Of a stretch of 64,000 nt of DNA, positions 1 through 10,796 are shown piece after piece (the stretch's first letter is position 1; the number at the start of each line of letters is the position of its first letter). The notes under the pieces are model-generated. The model was given only the letters and a program-made list of their open reading frames with translations. It was not told the DNA's origin and searched no databases. Both the position numbers and the translations under genes were made by a program. The DNA lies in NCBI GenBank assembly GCA_009760885.1, contig CM019713.1, positions 22,824,427 through 22,888,426 of the forward strand, given 5' to 3'. Source of the stretch: Achatina immaculata (taxonomy: Eukaryota > Mollusca > Gastropoda > Stylommatophora > Achatinidae).

Positions 1-2815
1 CTTGCCCAGGTGAGCCCTCTATTGCTCAACATCCTTTCTGTTGTTCTTTTCCATGTCTCTTTTGGTCTATCCTTTCTTCTGTTCCCCTGTGGTGTCCATC
101 TTAGTGCTATTTTTGATAGTTAGTTGTCAGTCATTCAGAGCACATGTCCCAACCATTGCCAGCATCTTTCCTCAATAACTGTTGTCAGTGGCTTCATCTG
201 CATTTCTGCCAACATGTTATTTCTTATGGTGTTTGGCCAAAATATTTTTCTAATTCTTCGTAAACATTTAGTCTGGAAAGAATTCAACTTGTTTTCTACT
301 GTTTTGGTGATTTTCCAGCATTCACTTCTATAGAGTGTTACTCTTAAATATCCTGATTTTCTTATTTATGCTTAGTTTTTTAGATTTCCATATAATCTGC
401 AGCACTGCAAAAGCCTGGTTTGTTCTAGTAAGTCTGCTGTTGATGTCCTCTGTGCTGTCTCCATTTTCTACTACTCTACTGCCAAGGTATACAAATTCAT
501 TGACCTCCTCCACTAATTTGCTATCTACTCTGAGTACATTTCTGTTGTTCACATTTTGCTTCATTAACTTTGTCTTTCCTACGTTGATCTTTAGTCCTAT
601 ATTGTTTGCATTCTGAGTTAGCTTGTTTATTTTATCTTGCATATCTTTGTGACTGCTTGATAGCAGACAAATGTCGTCCGCAACGTCAAGGTCCTCCAGC
701 ACTGTGTCAAGGGTTCATTGTAATCCTCTGCGTTTATCTGATGTTGCCTCCTTCATTAACCAGTCTATTGCCAAGATAAATAATGTTGGTGATAGTACAC
801 ATCCCTGCTTCACTCCTGTTTGTACCCTAAAGCTGCTGGAGGTATGTTCTCCACAGATCACTTTGCACTGAAAACCCTCATATAGGGCTTTGATTAAACT
901 CACTATCTTATGGGGGAGACAATGCCATCTTAGGATTTTCCACAGAGCATCTCTGTTGACACTGTCAAAGGCTTTCTCAAAATCTATAAACAATGCATAT
1001 GTTGTGCTATGCCACTCATTTGCCTGTTCTAATATTTGTCTAAGTACAAATATGTGGTCTATGCATGATCTTCCTTTCCTAAATCCTGCCTGCTCTTTCC
1101 GAAGTTTTCCCTCAAGTGTTGGTACAATTCTGTTGATGATTATTCTGCAAAATACTTTACTGGTGAGTGGCAGTAGGGTAATGCCTCTCCAGTTCTCGCA
1201 ATCTCTGAGGTCACCCTTCTTTGGTAGTTTTACTGTAAGGCCAGTTTTCCACTCCTCTGGAGCTTTTTTCTAGATCCCAAATTTGTTGCAGTATCCAGCA
1301 TAGTTGTTTGGTGTTTCTGTTTCTTTGCTTTCAACATCTCAGCAGTCACTTCATCTTCACCTGGTGCCCTATCTAATTTTAGCTTCTTTATCACCTCCTT
1401 TACTTCACTTATTGTTGTTATTGGTCCTGTATTGATGTTAGTTCCGTTTTTGCTTCAGGTATGTCTATTGTTTGTGCTGCTCGTGCTCTGTTTAGTAGGG
1501 TTTTAAAGTGTTCTTTCAATTTTTTCTCTTTCTCCACTGACCAGTTGTCCATTATATGTCCTTACTGCACTCTCACATCTTGTGCTGAAGTTACCTGTCA
1601 TCTGCTTTGTGATTTTGTATATGCTTTTCATGTCATTTGCATACGCTGCTTTCTCTGCTGGTTCTGCTAAGTTATAATAGTATTGACGTTTATCTTGACC
1701 GCATAATTCCTTCACTACCTTGTGTTTGTGTGTATAATTACTTAAAACTTGTTCTTTAAGCCATTGTGATTTGGTGTTCAGTAATTTTTTCTTGATTTCT
1801 TTTCTTTGCTCTATCTTTTACCATGTGGTCTTGCTTATCCATTCCCCTTTTCTCCATTTCCGATATCCCAGCACCTCTTTTGCTGTTTCCTGTAGTGTTT
1901 TATTGAACTCTAGTATGGACATTACTGCTTCGTCTTGTAGGACACTGAAGCGGTTCTTAAGTACTATTGAGAATTCATTTCTTGTTTGCTGGTCTTTCAG
2001 TTTTCTTGTATCAAAATGTATCTTTCTGTGTTCTCCGATTTTGGTTTTCCTTAATTTTAGTTTTATTTTTGCTACCAGAAGGTTGTGATCACTTCCTATA
2101 TCTGCTCCTTTCCTTGCTCGCACATCTTGTAGTGACCATTTCCACTTGTTTATTAGTATGTGATCGATTTGGTTTTCTGTGGTTTTATCTGGGGACCTCC
2201 AAGTCACTTTATGGATGTTTTTATGTTGGAAAATTGTCCCCTCGATAGTCATCATGTTTTCTTCACTGAAATGGCAGAATCTTTCTCCATTTTCATTTAT
2301 TTCTCCGATTCCTTCTCTTCCCATGATTCTTCTTCTATCTTCATTTCCTTCACCTACTTTTGCATTAAAGTCGCCCAAGATGAGTAGCATATCATGCTTA
2401 GGTATTGTTTCTACTGTGGCTTGGAGGCTATTGTAAAAATCTTCTTTTAATTCCTCTTCAGCTGCTTCTGTTGGTGCATAACAAACTATAATAGACAGCT
2501 TCATGAATCTTGAGTTGAAGTGTGCATATAAAAATCTCTCATTTATAGGTGTCCATTTCAGTAATGCTCTTGATGCTTCTTTTGTTATAATCAATGCTAC
2601 TCCTCCTTCCTGATGATCTTCTTTACCTGACCATATTATTGTATCCTCTGTGTGCTGTGTTGTTAATTTCCTTCTCTCTTGTCCTGTCCATCTTGCTTCT
2701 TGTATTCCTAGTATGTCTAGTACCTGTGCATTTCTTTGATGGTTTGAGATAGTTTTCCAGTCTGGTTAAGTGTTCTTACATTCCAGCTGCCTATTTGCAT
2801 CTTGTGTTTAGGTTC
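1..2815 (-). mobile_element. LINE-E: long APE-type non-LTR retrotransposon copy, cut by window edge
   Basis: Minus-strand LINE read from about 2815 to 1. The endonuclease begins WNVRTLNQTGKLSQTI and contains YAPTEAA, GDFNAKVG and GSDHNLL (2594-1818). A linker (1715-1503) follows, then the reverse transcriptase with FIDFEKAFDSV, QTGVKQGCVLSP and a decayed ADD box (VADD in place of FADD; 993-330). The C-terminal zinc/knuckle-like tail (GHVL, RWTPQGNRRK) reaches base 1. Several frameshifts and stops (for example after GHVL) make it a pseudogene, but most of the element is present. Clade not decided; the end lies off the left edge. Confidence 0.85.
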
Positions 2816-3053
2816 CAGGAGGTCTGCAGTCGGGCTGGGGACTTCCAGTGGCAGGCTTTCATCCACAACCTTCATGGGCTCAGTTTCCTGATAAGCATTT
2901 CTCCTTCCACCTGCATTTGTTTTTTCCCTTGCTTCTGTTTCTGTAGCAGTCTGATAGTTTTTTTTACCAGACAGAGTTGCTGGCCCTATGCTGAACCCTC
3001 CCTAGTCGCATTTTACGATCATGCGTGGTATGGTACAGTGGTCCTATACTTTG

Positions 3054-3054
<1 letters not shown>

Positions 3055-3093
<39 letters not shown>
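3055..3093 (+). repeat. 39-nt guanine homopolymer
   Basis: An uninterrupted run of 39 G, followed by a short CG-alternating stretch (cgcgcgcagcgcggcgcgg). It lies at the broken end of a LINE endonuclease fragment. It could form a G-quadruplex, or be a sequencing or assembly artefact. Confidence 0.95.
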
Positions 3094-3112
3094 CGCGCGC
3101 AGCGCGGCGCGG

Positions 3113-3560
3113 CTACATATATATGTTCTAATAATGTGGATGATACTTCTGTTATTGAAGGACAATGTAATATTGCTCCAAGTTGGATTTGATTGTGTTA
3201 GATCTATGCTGAAATCTCCAAGAATATCTTTGAACTTAAAGGCTGAAACTTCATCCATCACAGTCGTGAAGTGATCATACCACAGGGATGATGCATTTGG
3301 ATTACGGTACAAAAGTCCAATAACTAATGGACTCTGGTTTGGCAATTTAACTTCCACCCAAATACACTCTACCTCTGATGATTTGAGGTCTTCTCTACGA
3401 CGAAATTTGATAGCTGTGGAGACATACATTACTAGACCTGTTTCTAGTTTCCTGGTTGGGTCACACTGGATCAGGTTAAAACCGTTAATTCTAATATCTT
3501 CATCGGTTATGTTCCTATTTAAATGGCTCTCTGAGATGCCAAAAATTTGGAAATTTTAAT
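3113..3560 (-). mobile_element. LINE-F: endonuclease fragment, Jockey/CR1-like
   Basis: The minus strand reads IFGISESHLNRNITDEDI, GFNLIQCDPTRKLETG, MYVSTAIKFRRRED, then WVEVKLPNQSPLVIGLLYRN and LGDFSIDL (3429-3113 is open). The SES-LN, GLLYRNPNAS and GDF-IDL motifs are those of APE endonucleases in Jockey/CR1-type LINEs. Only the endonuclease N-terminal two thirds remain; the end toward lower coordinates is broken at the poly-G tract. Confidence 0.75.
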
Positions 3561-3835
3561 TTAATATGTGTGTTGCTTCAGAATTTTACCTAATAGGTGG
3601 TTTACATTCAGATGGCCTATTCAGAGTCCTTCTTTATGTAACCATTTTTCGGTAAGTGGGGTAATTTTATACTCTTGTCTACTATTATTGGTTTGAAGTA
3701 ATTCCTATTATTACACTTACTACTGAAGTAACTAAACTTTTAAATATTACACACAAACACACTCTGTGCATATACTACTGGACAAAAGTTAAGGGCCAGT
3801 CATTAATTTCAAGCATATGTTTATTTTGATTGTCA

Positions 3836-4490
3836 TCTTATCTTATATCCTTCCCGTGCCGTTAGACGTCACATAGGGCTCGCAAAGTAGTTCGCCAATT
3901 TTTCCTGTCTTCGGCGAGTCTTTCAACCTCAACAAAGGATTTTATGCCTGTTAACTTGGCCTCTCTTAATAATGTCCTCTTCAGAGTTTCACGCGGTCTG
4001 CCCCTTTTTCTTCGGCCTGTTGTGTTCCACTTGATAGCTTGTTTTGGGATTCTCTGATCATTTCTTCTCATCAAGTGACCAACATATGTCCATCTCCTTT
4101 TCCTGATCACCCGTGAGACTGGTTGTTGTTCAGTCATCTGTCTTATCTCTGCATTGTTCTTGAATTCATTCCACTTGATGCCGAGTATTTTCCTTAGGCA
4201 TTTGTTTTCAAAAGAGTCTAATTTCTTTTCTATTTCTTTAGTTGTTTTCCAGCTTTCGCATGCATAAATGAGGGTGGATATTACATTTGAATTGAATAGT
4301 CTTAACTTGGTTTTTGTGCTTATAACTTTTGAATTCCATATGTTCTCAAGATTCTTGAAGATTGATGCTGCTTTTGCAATTCTGATCCTAACTTCCTTTC
4401 TAGTGTCACCATCCTGGTCTATGTAGCTGCCAAGGTATGCAAATGATCTTTCTATACTTCTAAAGCTCTTTCTGTTAGTGTTCGTAAAGC
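3836..4490 (-). mobile_element. LINE-A copy 1: 3' end of RT ORF
   Basis: An open minus-strand segment (4512-3862) with FAYLGSYIDQDGDTRKEV, TLIYACESWK, NKCLRKILGIKWNEF, YVGHLMRRNDQRIPK and GRRKRGRPRETLKRTLLREA, then a stop and a short 3' UTR ending near (ATAAG)n. This is the region C-terminal to the RT in APE-type LINEs. Intact across about 200 codons, so fairly young. Several further copies in this window share the sequence. Confidence 0.85.
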
Positions 4491-4494
4491 ATAA

Positions 4495-4806
4495 ATGGCA
4501 TTGTGTGTTCACTTTCCTTCAACAAATCCAAACTGTTCATCTGCTATTTCCATTTTTATCATTTTCCTTGTTCTTCTCATAATGATTCTCAGAAGTAGCT
4601 TTGTTTTGAGACATGAGAGGCTGATAGTCCGGTGGTCATCACATTCCTTTGCACCTGGTTTCTTTGGTAGTGCTATAAACGTGGATTTAATCAGGTCACT
4701 GGGAATATAACCACTGTTGTAAATGTCATTCAGTAACTTGGTTATTATTTTTATTCCTATCTCCTCTAGTGCCTCTAATTCTTCTACTGTCAGGCCCAGT
4801 CGCTTT
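4495..4806 (-). mobile_element. LINE-G: reverse transcriptase fragment
   Basis: The minus strand reads LGLTVEELEALEEIGIKII, LLNDIYNSGYIPSDLIKS, TFIALPKKPGAKECDDHR, TISL, ADEQFGFVEGK. This is the palm N-terminal part of a LINE reverse transcriptase (ALPKKPGA, DHRTISL and QFGF-GK motifs), of a different family from LINE-A, directly behind which it sits. Confidence 0.75.
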
Positions 4807-4929
4807 TCCTCTCTTCATGTTATGGACACTACCTAACCAAAATTAGGATAAAATCTGCTTGCAAGGCAAGGCACACCATAATTTACCGTATTTATGGCTG
4901 TCAGTTTTTTTAAGGGGAAAAGCACATTC

Positions 4930-5062
4930 TTATCTGACATCCTTCCCGTGGCATTAAATGTCACATAGAGCTGGCACGGTAGTTTGCCAAGTTTTCCGCG
5001 AGTTTTTCAACCTCATCAAGGGATTTTATGCTTACTAAATTAGCCTCTCTTAACAATGTCCA
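4930..5062 (-). mobile_element. LINE-A copy 2: 3' terminal stub
   Basis: About 130 bp matching the last codons and 3' UTR of LINE-A (compare 3850-3970 and 22186-22320), diverged, 5' truncated. Confidence 0.75.
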
Positions 5063-5145
5063 ACACATTACTCACACAAAAATCAGTTCTCGGATAAATG
5101 AGATCTGAAAGCAGGTCAGTGCAAACAAACACAAGGACATCTTAC

Positions 5146-5321
5146 CATATATCAGTTGAAAGTCCGACTGGTGTGCCACTGACTACTTCGGGGCTGGTAA
5201 ATTCTGGGTGTCCTATCATTGGATGAATGTAATAGTTGTTGTATATGTGCCGAGCATCCCCAAAGTCTATAAGCTTCAGGTACATCGCTGTTGGGGCCGC
5301 CTCAATCATCAGGTTTTCTGG
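5146..5321 (-). CDS. trio: trio exon o: kinase activation segment
   Basis: A 176-nt exon, phase 0 in and 2 out, with acceptor caaatctccag and donor gtaagatg. It encodes PENLMIEAAPTAMYLKLIDF, GDARHIYNNYYIHPMIGHPE and FTSPEVVSGTPVGLSTDIW. The metal-binding DFG is intact (IDFGDA), the APE motif appears as SPE, and DIW begins helix F. All catalytic residues visible (Lys, Glu, HLD, Asn of PEN, DFG) are kept, so the kinase could be active. The remaining C-lobe exons are left of the window, because 1-5062 is transposon sequence. Confidence 0.94.
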
Positions 5322-5805
5322 CTGGAGATTTGAACAAACAAACAATGACATTTACATCTCATGTTGTGTGACATGATAAATTTATCAGCTTTCAAGAACA
5401 TCATGCAAGGTCAGTCATCAGTTCTGCGAGTTAAGACATCAGTCAGCATTGATACTGGAGTTGTGCACAGTCTGAAGATGTCTCTCCTCCTCCAATGCCG
5501 CACATACTTCTATCTTCTTGTTGTTGCCGACTTCTTGTCTTCATATTTGATGTATCAGTGAAGGCTGCAAGTTGTGATGAACATTATAGAACTGCTCTGC
5601 TCCAGCTGCTCATCTTTTGTTAATCTGGACAAAGAAAGAATGCCCACGTGGCTGACATTACAAAGTCACTAACAAATAAAACTGGGAGCTTATATAACGG
5701 GCACTTCATCAGTGTTAAGCTTTGTGGACTTGTGAAAGACAGACCAGACAGGCAGACAGACAGTGCTTGCTGACACTTTCTTGTGTCAAAACTTGATATC
5801 TATAC
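5322..5805. other. Intron between trio exons n and o, no other feature seen
   Basis: The shortest intron between exons of the window (484 bp). Contains no repeat or ORF I can support. Confidence 0.6.
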
Positions 5806-5944
5806 CTTGATGTCTAGATGTGCAATACGACAGTTGTGCAGGTAGTGGAGACAGTCCAGCAGTTGACCAAGATATTCTGCAGCCATAAGTTCATCAAAAT
5901 GATGCTTGCTGCAGATATATTCTAGAAGTCGACCTTGTGTTAAC
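5806..5944 (-). CDS. trio: trio exon n: kinase hinge to catalytic loop
   Basis: A 139-nt exon, phase 2 in and 0 out, with acceptor atgctttgcag and donor gtatagat. It reads LTQGRLLEYICSKHHFDELM, then AAEYLGQLLDCLHYLHNC and RIAHLDIK. GRLLEYI is the alpha-D region; HLDIK is the catalytic loop with the catalytic Asp, the HLD variant typical of this kinase group. The catalytic loop is completed by PEN in the next exon. A 30-bp tandem array occupies most of the upstream intron and ends close to the acceptor. Confidence 0.94.
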
Positions 5945-5989
5945 CTGCAAAGCATGTGAGAACAACAGGTACAATTAGACTGGAAATTG

Positions 5990-6710
5990 TTAGAAGCACA
6001 CTGAAACACAAATGAGGTAAAATTAGCACAGAAAAAACATGAGAGAAATAAATCTAGCACAGTGAAATATGAGAGAGATAAAACTAGCACAGGGAAACCT
6101 GAAAGATAAAACTAGCATAGTTAAACATGAGATAAAATTAGCATAGTTAAACATGAGAGCAATAAATTAGAACAATGAAACATGAGAGAGATAAAATTAG
6201 CAAAGTAAAACAATGATAGAGATAAAATTAGTAAAGCAAAAAAAAAAAAAAAAAGAAAGGTAAAATTAGCATAGCAAAACACACAGGGATATAAAATTAG
6301 CACAGAAAAACCACAAGAGAGACAAAATTAACTGAGCAAAACATGAGAGGGATAAAATTAGCAGAACAAAACATGAGAGAGCTAAAATTAGCACAGCAAA
6401 ACATGAGAGAGAGATAAAATTAGCACAGTAAAACATGAGAGAGACAAAATTAGCACAGCAAAACATGAGAGAGACAAAATTAGCACAGTGAAACGAGAGA
6501 GAGACAAAATTAGTACAGTGAAACATGAGAGAGAGATAAAATTAGCAGAAGAAAACATGAGAGAGATAAAACTAGCACAGCAAAACATGAGAGAGATAAA
6601 ATTAGCACAGCAAAACATGAGAGAGATAAGATTAACAAATCAAAACATGAGAGAGATAAAACTAGCACAGCAAAACATGAAAGAGATAAAACTAGCACAG
6701 GAGTGATTGA
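5990..6710. repeat. 30-bp minisatellite in trio kinase intron
   Basis: About 23 imperfect copies of a 30-bp unit with core gagagataaaattagcaca followed by gcaaaacat. The period is read from caaaacatga at 6611 and 6641. On the minus strand it is pyrimidine-rich. The sequence at 5948-5980 (gcaaagcatgtgag ... acaattag), which is the acceptor region of the exon at 5806-5944, looks like a diverged founder unit. ORFs on both strands here are repeat artefacts. Confidence 0.85.
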
Positions 6711-7235
6711 AAATAAAAGAGCTGTTAGATACAGGCTTGAGTAAACTGCTCGAGCATGCAGAGACATGAGGATGGTGACTAAGTGTGACAAATCCATAAC
6801 TGCAGTGTGTTTAGACATGGTTCTTAATTATCAGTAATGATGAATTAACATGGACCAGTAATGAATGTTATATTAAGAAGCAGTGAAGTTGTTATAAACT
6901 GCTATCACATGCAAACACTGTGGACCACAGATCTACTACTGTCATGTCCTTATAAATTTGAATGTAATAATTAGTAACTGTTCTTCGAGTTAAGGGAATG
7001 CTTTACAAAATCAGAGAATATACTTTAAGGGAAAGAGACTAAAAATAACTAGTGTAATATGATGTATAAATCTAGCAGTCTCCTAAGCAGCCACATGGCT
7101 CTTACTGATACCTGTAACTTAGTCATCAGTATACATGAGACCCACATATATGAGGATTTCATTTACGAAAGTGAGCCCATGAATTGTTAGCAAAGTAATT
7201 TTGATGTGTTTGTGTGTGCTCGACTGACCACTTAC
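6711..7235. other. Intronic, nothing recognised
   Basis: AT-rich unique sequence between the array and the donor of the exon at 7236-7436. No ORF or repeat supported. Confidence 0.5.
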
Positions 7236-7436
7236 AGCTCCATTATAATCACATAGTGAGATGGTGTTTCATAGAGGTCAAACACTTTGACCAGGTGAAT
7301 GTGCTGAAGACTCTGTACAGTGTTGAACTCAATCTCTGCTGCCTCCTTCCTGATCAACCTTTTTGTGATAAACTTACAGGCCAAATCTTGACCGGAACAC
7401 TTCTGGACACAGCGGTGGACAACTGAAAATCGACCT
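7236..7436 (-). CDS. trio: trio exon m: kinase N-lobe
   Basis: A 201-nt exon, phase 2 in and 2 out, with acceptor ttcctccacag and donor gtaagtgg. It encodes GRFSVVHRCVQKCSGQDLAC (end of the glycine loop and beta 2-3), KFITK with the ATP-binding Lys, an alpha-C helix with Glu (KEAAEIEFN), LQHIHLVKVFDLYETPSHYV and IIMEL toward the hinge. Strong resemblance to the TRIO/kalirin/obscurin kinases. A second AG two bases into the exon (acagag) would break the phase. The preceding intron of about 5.8 kb holds two arrays, a LINE and a mariner. Confidence 0.94.
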
Positions 7437-7737
7437 CTGTGGAGGAAATAACAGACATGTAAATACTGACAGCATACCTGTGTCCCACCATCGACAAATA
7501 ATAACTTTAGACTGTTTATACTGCTAAGCAATGCAAGAAAAGTCTGTTATATATACATATATATCTCACCTGAGATATTTCTATTTTAATGGCACATTTT
7601 CTCCCATTGTTTTATGTGAAGTTTGGACTACCGATGTATGAACGTAATCTATGTTCTCCTAGTGCATTCCTAGATTCGACTTTTTTAAACATCTGCTCTA
7701 GGCTAGTGAGCAGCTTCTTGACACCATTTGTGCGGCA

Positions 7738-8819
7738 GACTAGAAGTGTGCTCGCTACAGATACCACCAGATCAGTTGTGCGGCCGACTAGAAGTGTGCT
7801 TGCTACAGATACCACCAGATCAGTTGTGAGGCTGACTAGAAGTGTGCTTGCTACAGATACCACCAGATCAGTTGTGAGGCTGACTAGAAGTGTGCTTGCT
7901 ACAGATACCACCAGATCAGTTGTGCGACTGACTAGAAGTTTGCTTGCTACAGATACCACCAGATCAGTTGTGAGGCTGACTAGAAGTGTGCTTGCTACAG
8001 ATACCACCAGATCAGTTGTGAGGCTGACTAGAAGTGTGCTTGCTACAGATACCACCAGATCAGTTGTGAGGCTGACTAGAAGTGTGCTTGCTACAGATAC
8101 CACCAGATCAGTTGTGCGACTGACTAGAAGTTTGCTTGCTACAGATACAACCAGATCAGTTGTGAGGCTGACTAGAAATGTGCTTTCCACAGATACCACC
8201 AGATCAGTTGTGCGACTGACTAAAGTGTGCTTTCTACAGATACCACCAGATCAGTTGTGAGGCTGACTAGAAGTGTGCTTTCTACAGATACCACCAGATC
8301 AGTTGTGCGACTGACTAGAAATGTGCTAGCTACAGATACCACCAGATCAGTTGTGAGGCTGACCAGAAGTGTGCTTGCTAGATACCTCCAGATCAGTTGT
8401 GAGGCTGACTAGAAGTGTGCTTGCTAGATACCACCAGATCAGTTGTGAGGCTGACTAGAAGTGTGCTTGCTACAGATACCACCAGATCAGTTGTGAGGCT
8501 GACTAGAAGTGTGCTTGCTACAGATACCACCAGATCAGTTGTGAGGCTGACTAGAAATGTGCTTTCTACAGATACCACCAGATCAGTTGTGCGACTGACC
8601 AAAGTGTGCTTTCTACAGATACCACCAGATCAGCTGTGAGGCTGACTAGAAGTGTGCTTTCTACAGATACCACCAGATCAGCTGTGAGGCTGACTAGAAA
8701 TGTGCTAGCTACAGATACTACCAGATCAGTTGTGAGGCTGACTAGAAATGTGCTTTCTACAGATACCATCAGATCAGCTGTGAGGCTGACTAGAAGTGTG
8801 CTTGCTACAGACACCTCCA
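7738..8819. repeat. 48-bp minisatellite, about 22 copies
   Basis: A 48-bp unit containing actagaagtgtgcttgctac and ccaccagatcagttgtgagg. As 48 is a multiple of three, the array is open in several frames on both strands (16-residue repeats such as LATDTTRSVVRL). Units at about 8220, 8380 and 8430 have small deletions that shift the frame, so no coding selection is evident. The array stops 12 bp before the 5' terminus of a mariner. Confidence 0.95.
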
Positions 8820-8939
8820 GGGACTGGGATACATGAGGTAAAGTCAAAAAGTAACCTTAACTGTGCTCTTTACAAAATTGTAGACAGTTGTAGTACTGAG
8901 AGCTATGTTATGTATGTCATCACATCCTTCTCTAGATGT

Positions 8940-9088
8940 ATGTGTGTGGAGGCACTTTGGAAATATCGGCAGACTAATGGCAAGACATTGTTGATGATCT
9001 GCAGGCCATCTTGCTCACATCCAAGAAGCCTCCAAGAGCACTGTTAGGGAGGCAAAGTTCCGCAAGGGATATGCAAATGAATGAATGA
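8940..9088 (+). mobile_element. LINE-B 3' end inserted in mariner 1
   Basis: Ends with gcaaagttccgcaaggg, atgcaaatgaatgaatgaa, the same 3' terminus and (ATGA)n tail seen on the minus strand at 23874-23960 and 30493-30550. The left border is diffuse. It lies directly before the mariner transposase start codon (9089). Confidence 0.75.
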
Positions 9089-10703
9089 AATGGCAGCTAG
9101 CAGGAGAAAAGAATAGCACACACAGTTATCTGTGCTTTGGTCAGTGAAGGTGAGGGACCTGTAGATATTCAATGCAGAATAAAGAGGCAGTATGGGGACA
9201 CATGTGTCTGTCGCTTCAACAAGTTTATGAATGGCACAGGAAGTTCAAAAGTTGGTGCAACATTTAGTGGATGCAGCTTGCTCCAGTCTGCCCAACACTA
9301 TGAAAAGGTCTAAGGCTAATGCTGAAGTGGAATGAATAATCGGGAAAACCAGAGGGTGACGATCGATGAGGTGGCTGGAGAACTGAAGACCGGTCATGGC
9401 TTGGTGCACTGCATCATTCATTAATGCTCGTGTACCAAAATGTTTTTGCCATGTGGATACCTAAACAACTCACTCTCGATCTGAAACTGTTGTGAGGGTG
9501 TTTGTGAAACTCCTTTATGAGACATTTTTAAAATGAAGGAGATGGCTTCCTACGACATATAATGTTGAAGATGAATGGTGAGTACATGACTTCTAGTCAG
9601 AGACAAAGCGACCCAGCAAGGCAACATTCTTCCTCAGTGAAACCAAAGAAGTTCTGGTCCGTCAGCCAGAAAATTGACTTTCGTGCTCTTCTCCAACTGT
9701 AGAGGCCCAGTCCTGGAACATTACATGCTCAGAGGAACCATAATCAATGAAGCACATTGTAATCTACCTGAGAACCTGCTGAAACCCACAGTCAGGTCAG
9801 AATATTGCAATCTGCCTTGACCTGCTGTATTTTTGCAGCACAACAACGTGTGACCTTGGACAGTTCATGCAACAGCTTAACAAATTATGAATCTGTGTTT
9901 GGAGTGTCTTCTATATTCTGCATATTCACCTGACTTTGCATCATGTGATTATAATGCATTTGGACCCCTGAAGGAAGCACTAGGTGGGACGAAGTTCACT
10001 ATGGATAAAGAGATTACTCAGTGAAACATGTCAGCCACAAGGTCATTCAGAAGATTTTTTCTTTCCTCTCCCCTCAAGGAATTCAGGCAATCAGTGAAGT
10101 GCTGGCAGACCTGCACTGAACATTACACGGATGCTGGCAGACCTGCACGAACACTACACGGATGCTGGCAGACCTGCACGAACACTACACAGATGCTGGC
10201 AGACCTGCACTGAACATTACATGGATGCTGGCAGACCTGCACTGAACATTACACGGATGCTGGCAGACCTGCATGAACACTACACGAATGCTGGCAGACC
10301 TGCACTGAACATTACACGGATGCTGGCAGACCTGCACTGAACACTACACGGATGCTGGCAGACCTGCACGAACACTACACGGATGCTGGCAGACCTGCAC
10401 GAACACTACACGGATGTTGGCAGACCTGCACTGAACATTACACGGATGTTGGCAGACCTGCACTGAACATTACACGGATGCTGGCTGACCTGCACTGAAC
10501 ACTACACGGATGCTGGCAGACCTGCACTGAACACTACACGGATGCTGGCTGACCTGCACTGAACACTACACAGATGCTGGCAGACCTGCACTAAACACTA
10601 CACGGATGCTGGCAGACCTGCACTAAACACTACACGGATGCTGGCAGACCTGCACTGAACATTACACGGATGCTGGCAGACCTGCACTGAACATTACACG
10701 GAC
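9089..10703 (+). pseudogene. Mariner transposase pseudogene
   Basis: A plus-strand transposase remnant spread over several frames. Recognisable blocks are MAASR at 9089, a helix-turn-helix like DIQCRIKRQYGDTCVCRF, WIPKQLTLDLK near 9455, NEGDGFLRH, KPKKFW, GPVLEHYMLRGTIINEA, FLQHNNV where the second catalytic Asp (HDNA) is mutated to Asn, and AYSPDFASCDYNAFGPLKEA with the third Asp. The C-terminus (CWQTCTEHYTDYVNKS) is interrupted by about 19 tandem copies of its own codons. Many stops and frameshifts: inactive. Confidence 0.82.
10092..10703. repeat. 31-32-bp minisatellite grown from mariner C-terminal codons
   Basis: About 19 copies of a 31-32-bp unit (tgctggcagacctgcactga ... acattacacgga). 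The flanks show that one unit is the transposase sequence coding CWQTCTEHYTD, which resumes with YVNKS after the array. Units of 31 and 32 bp are interspersed. Confidence 0.93.
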
Positions 10704-10796
10704 TATGTTAACAAGTCAGAAGGAGTTTTCAATCATATTTGTACATTTTATTCAAATAAAAAAGAAACTAAGGTTACTTTTTGACTCACCCTCGTA

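Larger units (their letters stand above)
8832..10794 (+). mobile_element. Mariner element 1, degraded, with internal insertions
   Basis: The termini are inverted repeats: 8846-8858 reads aaaaagtaacctt and 10770-10788 is its reverse complement context (aaggttactttttgactca). Both ends are flanked by TA (8830-8831, 10795-10796). The 1963-bp element is longer than a usual mariner (about 1.3 kb) because it holds a LINE-B 3' end (about 8940-9088) and a 31-32-bp tandem array (10092-10703). Removing these leaves about the standard length. Confidence 0.85.

Noticed and set aside
2795..3274. Plus-strand ORF with a poly-Gly run
   Set aside because: Caused by the G homopolymer joined to reversed LINE sequence.
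7589..8847. ORFs of 60-223 codons on both strands
   Set aside because: They are the 48-bp repeat read in frame; frames break in several units and no start, domain or codon bias supports a gene.
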